Of a stretch of DNA of 64,000 nucleotides, positions 60,218 through 64,000 are shown piece after piece. Under the pieces are notes generated by a model, which saw nothing but the letters and a program-made list of their open reading frames with translations, searched no databases and was not told the DNA's origin. A program made the translations under genes and the position numbers. The stretch spans positions 558,001-622,000 of the forward strand of contig OZ244872.1 of NCBI GenBank assembly GCA_965221215.1. Reading direction: 5' to 3'. This DNA comes from Aldehydirespirator sp965221215. Its GTDB lineage: Bacteria > Actinomycetota > Acidimicrobiia > Acidimicrobiales > Aldehydirespiratoraceae. The number at the start of each line of letters is the position of its first letter. The first letter of the stretch is position 1.

Positions 60218-61243
60218 TCAACCCTCGCCGTTGCCGGGCCCACCGGCCGCAGGTTGATCGTCGTCTGACCGCTCCCTGGGCAGGCCAGTGGCAGCGCAAG
60301 CTCCACGGTTGGCTGCGGCACCGCTGCCGGCCGTCGATCCGTTGGAGAGGGCGGCTCTCACCCAGGCGGTGCGCTGCCAGTTGTCGGCGGCCTCGCCGAT
60401 GCGCCGGGCCGAGTCGGGGCCTCCCTGGGCCAGGGTGCGCTGCAGCGGCGCCCAGTCGATGGGCCCCACGTCCCAGCGTCGGGTCTCGTCATCCCAGCGC
60501 AGGTCGGGGGCGGGAACGCCGAACCCGTAGCCCTGGAGCATGGGAACGAACTTCTGCACCCACCGGTCGCGCAGCACCTCGTTGCGTTCCGACTTGATGT
60601 GCCAGCGCAGGAGCGGGTCGTCGGGTTTGGAGTCGGGGCCGAACAGTTGCAGCGCCGGCCAGAACCACCGGTCGAGCGACTCCTGGAACATCTGGCGCTG
60701 GCGGGCCGTGCCCTCGGCGATGCGCATCATGCGGTCCTCGCCCAGGCGCATGTGGAAGCCCTCCTCGGCGATGATGCGCCGCAGGATGCGCTTGTACGGG
60801 CCGTAGGAGCAGTTCTTGAACACGGCCTGCTGGCTGATCAGCGCGGCTGCGTCCACCAGGAAGGCGATGGCCACCTGGTCGCCCCAGGTGACGGCCCGAT
60901 AGTGGAACACGTTGTGGAATCGGCTGCGGCCCGCGAACAGGTCTTCCAGCATCTCGGTACGGGTCTTGACGCCCAGGTCGGCGGCCACCATGTACAGCAG
61001 GTGACCGTGGCCGATCTCGTCCTGGGTCTTGGCCAGCACCGCCATCTTGTGGCGCAGCCCGGGGGTCTTGGGGATCCAGTCCCGCTCGGTGAGACCACCC
61101 ATCAGCTCGCTGTTGGCGTGCATCTCGATGAAGGCGAACACCGCTTGGCGGTAGGGGTCGGGCATGTCGTCGTCGGCCTCCACCAGGCCGCCGCCGTCGA
61201 GGAAGGACTCGAAGTCCTCCATAGTGGCCCAAGACCTAGCCAT
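60218..61243 (-). CDS. paaA: Phenylacetyl-CoA epoxidase catalytic subunit A
   Basis: 341 residues. The diiron ligands are visible in the helices around EMHANSELMGG, TQDEIGHGHLLYM and IAEEGFHMRLGEDRMMRIAEG. FKNCSYGPYKRILRRII and SERNEVLRDRWVQKFVPMLQGYG are also typical. The extra C-terminal ~45 residues (TAGSGAAANRG...GGPGNGEG) are low complexity. It introduces the epoxide into phenylacetyl-CoA with electrons from PaaE; paaD and paaE are not seen here. A GAGGG site precedes ATG 61243. It is the first gene of paaABC. Confidence 0.94.
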   Translation of the reverse strand: MARSWATMEDFESFLDGGGLVEADDDMPDPYRQAVFAFIEMHANSELMGGLTERDWIPKTPGLRHKMAVLAKTQDEIGHGHLLYMVAADLGVKTRTEMLEDLFAGRSRFHNVFHYRAVTWGDQVAIAFLVDAAALISQQAVFKNCSYGPYKRILRRIIAEEGFHMRLGEDRMMRIAEGTARQRQMFQESLDRWFWPALQLFGPDSKPDDPLLRWHIKSERNEVLRDRWVQKFVPMLQGYGFGVPAPDLRWDDETRRWDVGPIDWAPLQRTLAQGGPDSARRIGEAADNWQRTAWVRAALSNGSTAGSGAAANRGACAATGLPRERSDDDQPAAGGPGNGEG

Positions 61244-61338
61244 GGCCCACCCTCGCTAGCTCTCGGGTTCGGGACCGGGCATCAGTGCCCTGCGGCAGGG
61301 TGCCGTCGCCGCGCTGCACGACCGCAGCATAGATGCGC

Positions 61339-64000
61339 CTAGTCGTCGTCGATGATGGTGAGGGTGTGGGTGAGGGGGCCGCCGAGGATGTAGCCCTCGC
61401 CGTCGATGATCGTCAGGATCAAGGTCTCGTCGGCCTCCGGGGAGTGGTCGTCGGTGATCCGGATCGGGATCGTGAAGCGCGTCACGAACGGCGGCAGGTT
61501 CACCGTGCCGCTCAACCGCAGATAGTCGGAACCTGCCGCGGCGGAGCCGGTCACTGTGTAGTTGAACGTGATCTCGGACTCGGGCAGCGGGTCCAAGCCG
61601 ATGGCCACGTTGACGAGTCCATCGAACTCGGAAGCAGTCGAGGAGCTTCGCTCGAACGACGCGGCCGGCAGATCCTCATCGACAGTCGGAGGATCGACAA
61701 TCGGCGGAGGCTCCACAATCGGCGGTGGCTCGACAATCGGCGGCTTGACGGTGGTGGTCGTCGGCGGCTTGACGGTGGTCGTCGTCGGCTCGACGGTCGT
61801 AGGCTCAACCGGCGTCGGGGGCGGCTTGACAGTCGGGCCGTTGCCCTTGACCGCCACCTTGGCGCCGTTGTCGGTGTGGCCGATGCGGTACCCGTCGCCC
61901 CGGAGAAGCCAGACGTTCACCGGCGTGTCGCCGGCGTATCGGGGGGCTCTGTGCGTCGGCACGACGAAGTCTGCCGAGGGCTCGCCGGCGCCGACGGTGA
62001 CCGCCCCGTACTTGAGGCCCTGTCGCTCCGAGGCCACGAACCCGCTCCAGCCGACCAGCAGGTTGATCGAAGTGTCGCGCAGCGGGGCCGGGTCCAAGCG
62101 GATCGTGAAGCTGGCGACCTCGCCGGCCTCGATGGCACCGCCGGAGGTGATGGCGGCCGTGGGAGGGGGCGCCACCTTGAACACCGGCGACAGCCCGAAA
62201 AGGCTGCGGGCGGAGTCTGAGGGCAGCATCCGGCCGCCGCTCAGGGGCGCGCTCTGGTGCAGGAAGCCGACCCCGGCCAGACCGCCATCGCCGCCGAGCA
62301 CGCCGGTCCAATACCCGTCGGCCTCGACGCCGGCGAGGGTTCCGTGCTCGGTGCGGGGCCGCGGTAGGGCGTAGCGGATCCAGTCGTCGAGGAACTGGGC
62401 GTAGCTGCCCGCCACACGGTCGTGGGTGGCGTTGTGTCCGCCGAGCCAGTAGAGGTGCATGTACTCGGCGGGATCGATGCCGTTGTGGGCAGTCATTGCC
62501 ACGGTCGGCGTGCCGCCCAGCACCTTGAAGAATCCGGCGTACGGCACGATGTCGGGATGGCCCCGCGCCGCGAGGCGCCGGACGAACTCGTCGTAGTCGG
62601 CGATCTCGCTGGAAGCGGCGTCACGCTTGGCGCTGGTGGCGAAGAGCAGTCGGAACTCCATGCCGGGGGCCCGGTAGGTCGGCCTCAGGCTCCAGTCGTG
62701 GGGCACCACGATGTCGCCGGTCTCGTCGTCGGTGATGGCGAAGCTGATCGGACCGCCCTCGGGTGCGGCGACGTCCACACCCTCAGCCTCGACCGCGGCG
62801 CCGTGGGCGATGGTCACCCACGGCTGGGTCCGCATCGAGTTGTCCACCGGATCGAAGCGCAGAACAGCCGACGACGCTCCCGCCTCGAAGCGAACCGCCG
62901 GCGCTTGAGCGCTGAAGGCGCCGTCGGAGAGCAGGGTCGCGCCCGGATGGGCGCCGTGCAGTCCGAGCGTGTAGTCGGCGGCGGCGGTGGCGCCGGTCAC
63001 CCGGATCGGCACGGTGACGGTCTCGCCGTCGGTGAGGCTGCGGCTCAGCGCCACCGTGATGTCCTTGGTGCCGGCGGCCTCGTCCACATCCGACGGCAGG
63101 GCCGACATCGTGATCTTGACCGGGCCGGGCTGAAGCTTCTTCGAGTCGGACTCAACGGTGAACACAGGCGACATGACGTAGTAGCGGTGCCCGAAGCGGA
63201 GGTTGCGCGACCGGTTGTCGGTCTCCTCCACCGTGCCGAAGCTCAACGGGTCGAGCCCGTCTCGGTGGTTGGCCCACGCAGCCCGCACAAAGCGCTTGCC
63301 GTCGCTGTCCGGGCCGTTGCCGAGTGGACCGTCGGCATCGGCGGCGCCCGCGGTGGTGGAGCCGGTCCATACCCGGATCCAGCCTGGGAGCTTGACGCCG
63401 TCCTCGGCGGTGGAATCGCCGGAGTAGTTGTCCCACTCGCCGTCGTAGAGGTCGGCGTAGTCGTCGGCCACCTTGGTGCCGCGCAGCCAGTACACCGGAT
63501 GTCCGGGGCCGTCGCCGGCCGGATTGGTGCCGGTGTTGTCGCGAGCGTCGACGGCGCTGGTGCTGCCCAGCACCCGCATCAATCCGGCATAGGGCCTGAG
63601 CGCAGCCAGGCCGCGGCGCGCCACGAGACCCTGAGCCATGCGGTTGTATGAGCCGATGTCGGCCGAGCTCGGCTCGGTGCCCCGCGAGGTGACGAGCAGC
63701 AGCCGGAACGTGTCGCCCGGAGCGACGCCGGCAGGTGTCAGCGGCGAGTCCAGCGGCACGGTGAGCGGGCCGGTCTCGTCGTCGATGATGGGAAGGACTG
63801 CGGGCCGGCGGGCGGGATCGACGGCGACGGGATCCTTGTCGCCGTGGGGGGCGCGGTCGCCCCACCCGAACGCCAGCCACACGACGGGCTGCGTCCGGCG
63901 ACTGTTGTCCACGCCGGTGAAGCGCAGCACGGCCCGCCGGGCGCCGACGGAGAACCACAGCTCCGGGTTCCGTGTCTCGCGGCGACCTCCGTTGCTGCCC
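61339..64000 (-). CDS. Large secreted Calx-beta repeat protein (N-terminus beyond right edge)
   Basis: At least 887 residues; the frame is open to the window's right edge, so the start is not seen. It contains several immunoglobulin-like Calx-beta repeats, each ending with an acidic ITDDETG/IIDDD motif (PIIDDETGPLTVPLDSPL, FAITDDETGDIVVPHDWSL, C-terminal LTIIDDD). Two long modules of a shared kind follow such repeats (DTFRLLLVTSRG..., MEFRLLFATSAKR..., with PYAG, VLG and YWLRGTK/YWLGGHN). A Thr/Pro linker (TTTTVKPPTTTTVKPP) precedes the last Calx-beta domain. It probably binds Ca2+ and lies on the cell surface or is secreted. No C-terminal anchor is visible. Confidence 0.8.
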   Translation of the reverse strand, partial: GSNGGRRETRNPELWFSVGARRAVLRFTGVDNSRRTQPVVWLAFGWGDRAPHGDKDPVAVDPARRPAVLPIIDDETGPLTVPLDSPLTPAGVAPGDTFRLLLVTSRGTEPSSADIGSYNRMAQGLVARRGLAALRPYAGLMRVLGSTSAVDARDNTGTNPAGDGPGHPVYWLRGTKVADDYADLYDGEWDNYSGDSTAEDGVKLPGWIRVWTGSTTAGAADADGPLGNGPDSDGKRFVRAAWANHRDGLDPLSFGTVEETDNRSRNLRFGHRYYVMSPVFTVESDSKKLQPGPVKITMSALPSDVDEAAGTKDITVALSRSLTDGETVTVPIRVTGATAAADYTLGLHGAHPGATLLSDGAFSAQAPAVRFEAGASSAVLRFDPVDNSMRTQPWVTIAHGAAVEAEGVDVAAPEGGPISFAITDDETGDIVVPHDWSLRPTYRAPGMEFRLLFATSAKRDAASSEIADYDEFVRRLAARGHPDIVPYAGFFKVLGGTPTVAMTAHNGIDPAEYMHLYWLGGHNATHDRVAGSYAQFLDDWIRYALPRPRTEHGTLAGVEADGYWTGVLGGDGGLAGVGFLHQSAPLSGGRMLPSDSARSLFGLSPVFKVAPPPTAAITSGGAIEAGEVASFTIRLDPAPLRDTSINLLVGWSGFVASERQGLKYGAVTVGAGEPSADFVVPTHRAPRYAGDTPVNVWLLRGDGYRIGHTDNGAKVAVKGNGPTVKPPPTPVEPTTVEPTTTTVKPPTTTTVKPPIVEPPPIVEPPPIVDPPTVDEDLPAASFERSSSTASEFDGLVNVAIGLDPLPESEITFNYTVTGSAAAGSDYLRLSGTVNLPPFVTRFTIPIRITDDHSPEADETLILTIIDGEGYILGGPLTHTLTIIDDD

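Overview
This window reads as chromosomal DNA of a high-GC Gram-positive bacterium, most likely an actinomycete of the Acidimicrobiia type. That placement is inference. It rests on strong GC bias, lipoproteins with Thr/Pro-rich tails, an MMPL transporter, an LLM-class flavin/F420 enzyme, a group II truncated haemoglobin, and many genes that appear to be transcribed without a leader. At least 13 starts sit 6-9 nt after a TANNNT -10 hexamer. No rRNA, tRNA, CRISPR array, IS element or prophage was recognised.

Layout. 1-5.4 kb: the tail of an unidentified gene, a Thr-rich lipoprotein, a class III aminotransferase, and a serA-DUF1015 pair. 5.5-8.7 kb: folD, a class II aldolase and rmuC. 8.8-13.3 kb: a mosaic accessory patch holding a Fic protein, a truncated MTHFR copy fused to aldolase and RmuC remnants, a small zinc-ribbon protein, and a DUF4143-type ATPase preceded by three 23-bp tandem repeats. 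13.3-27.7 kb: a one-carbon island with MTHFR, formate-THF ligase, a dimethylglycine/sarcosine dehydrogenase-like flavoprotein, both ETF subunits and an IclR regulator. It also holds prolyl-tRNA synthetase and a three-gene NAD-linked formate dehydrogenase. 27.9-41.8 kb: a hydratase, a PPOX flavoprotein, an AbrB/PIN-like toxin-antitoxin candidate, an FMN 2-hydroxyacid oxidase, a dienelactone hydrolase, the ATP-grasp/alpha-E/transglutaminase trio, an MFS exporter, a D-aminoacylase, a truncated haemoglobin with an MpaB-type oxygenase, and a nucleoside hydrolase. 41.8-47.5 kb: a single-chain adenine methylase, an orphan protein, MetY and a CoA-binding protein. 47.5-56.6 kb: reductive pyrimidine (uracil/thymine-type) catabolism with its own ABC importer. 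56.7-64 kb: an MMPL transporter, paaABC, and a very large Calx-beta surface protein cut by the right edge.

How the parts fit. The one-carbon island forms a coherent route: N-methyl groups are oxidised by the flavoprotein/ETF pair onto tetrahydrofolate, then pass through FolD and Fhs to formate, which formate dehydrogenase oxidises to CO2 with NADH. Closely similar GTTCCGTAT-N3-GGAAC palindromes lie before folD and between fhs and the dehydrogenase gene, which suggests one regulator, plausibly the IclR protein encoded at 20.5 kb.

The most striking finding is the formate dehydrogenase. Its catalytic gene contains an in-frame TGA exactly at the metal-ligand (Cys/Sec) position, followed by a SECIS-like hairpin, so it is probably a selenoprotein. 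The alpha subunit is also split and its halves are encoded in reverse order around a NuoE-NuoF fusion. Other unusual items are a triplicated start region that creates two overlapping mini-ORFs, tandem 48-bp repeats between paaB and paaC, and the chimeric aldolase/MTHFR remnant.
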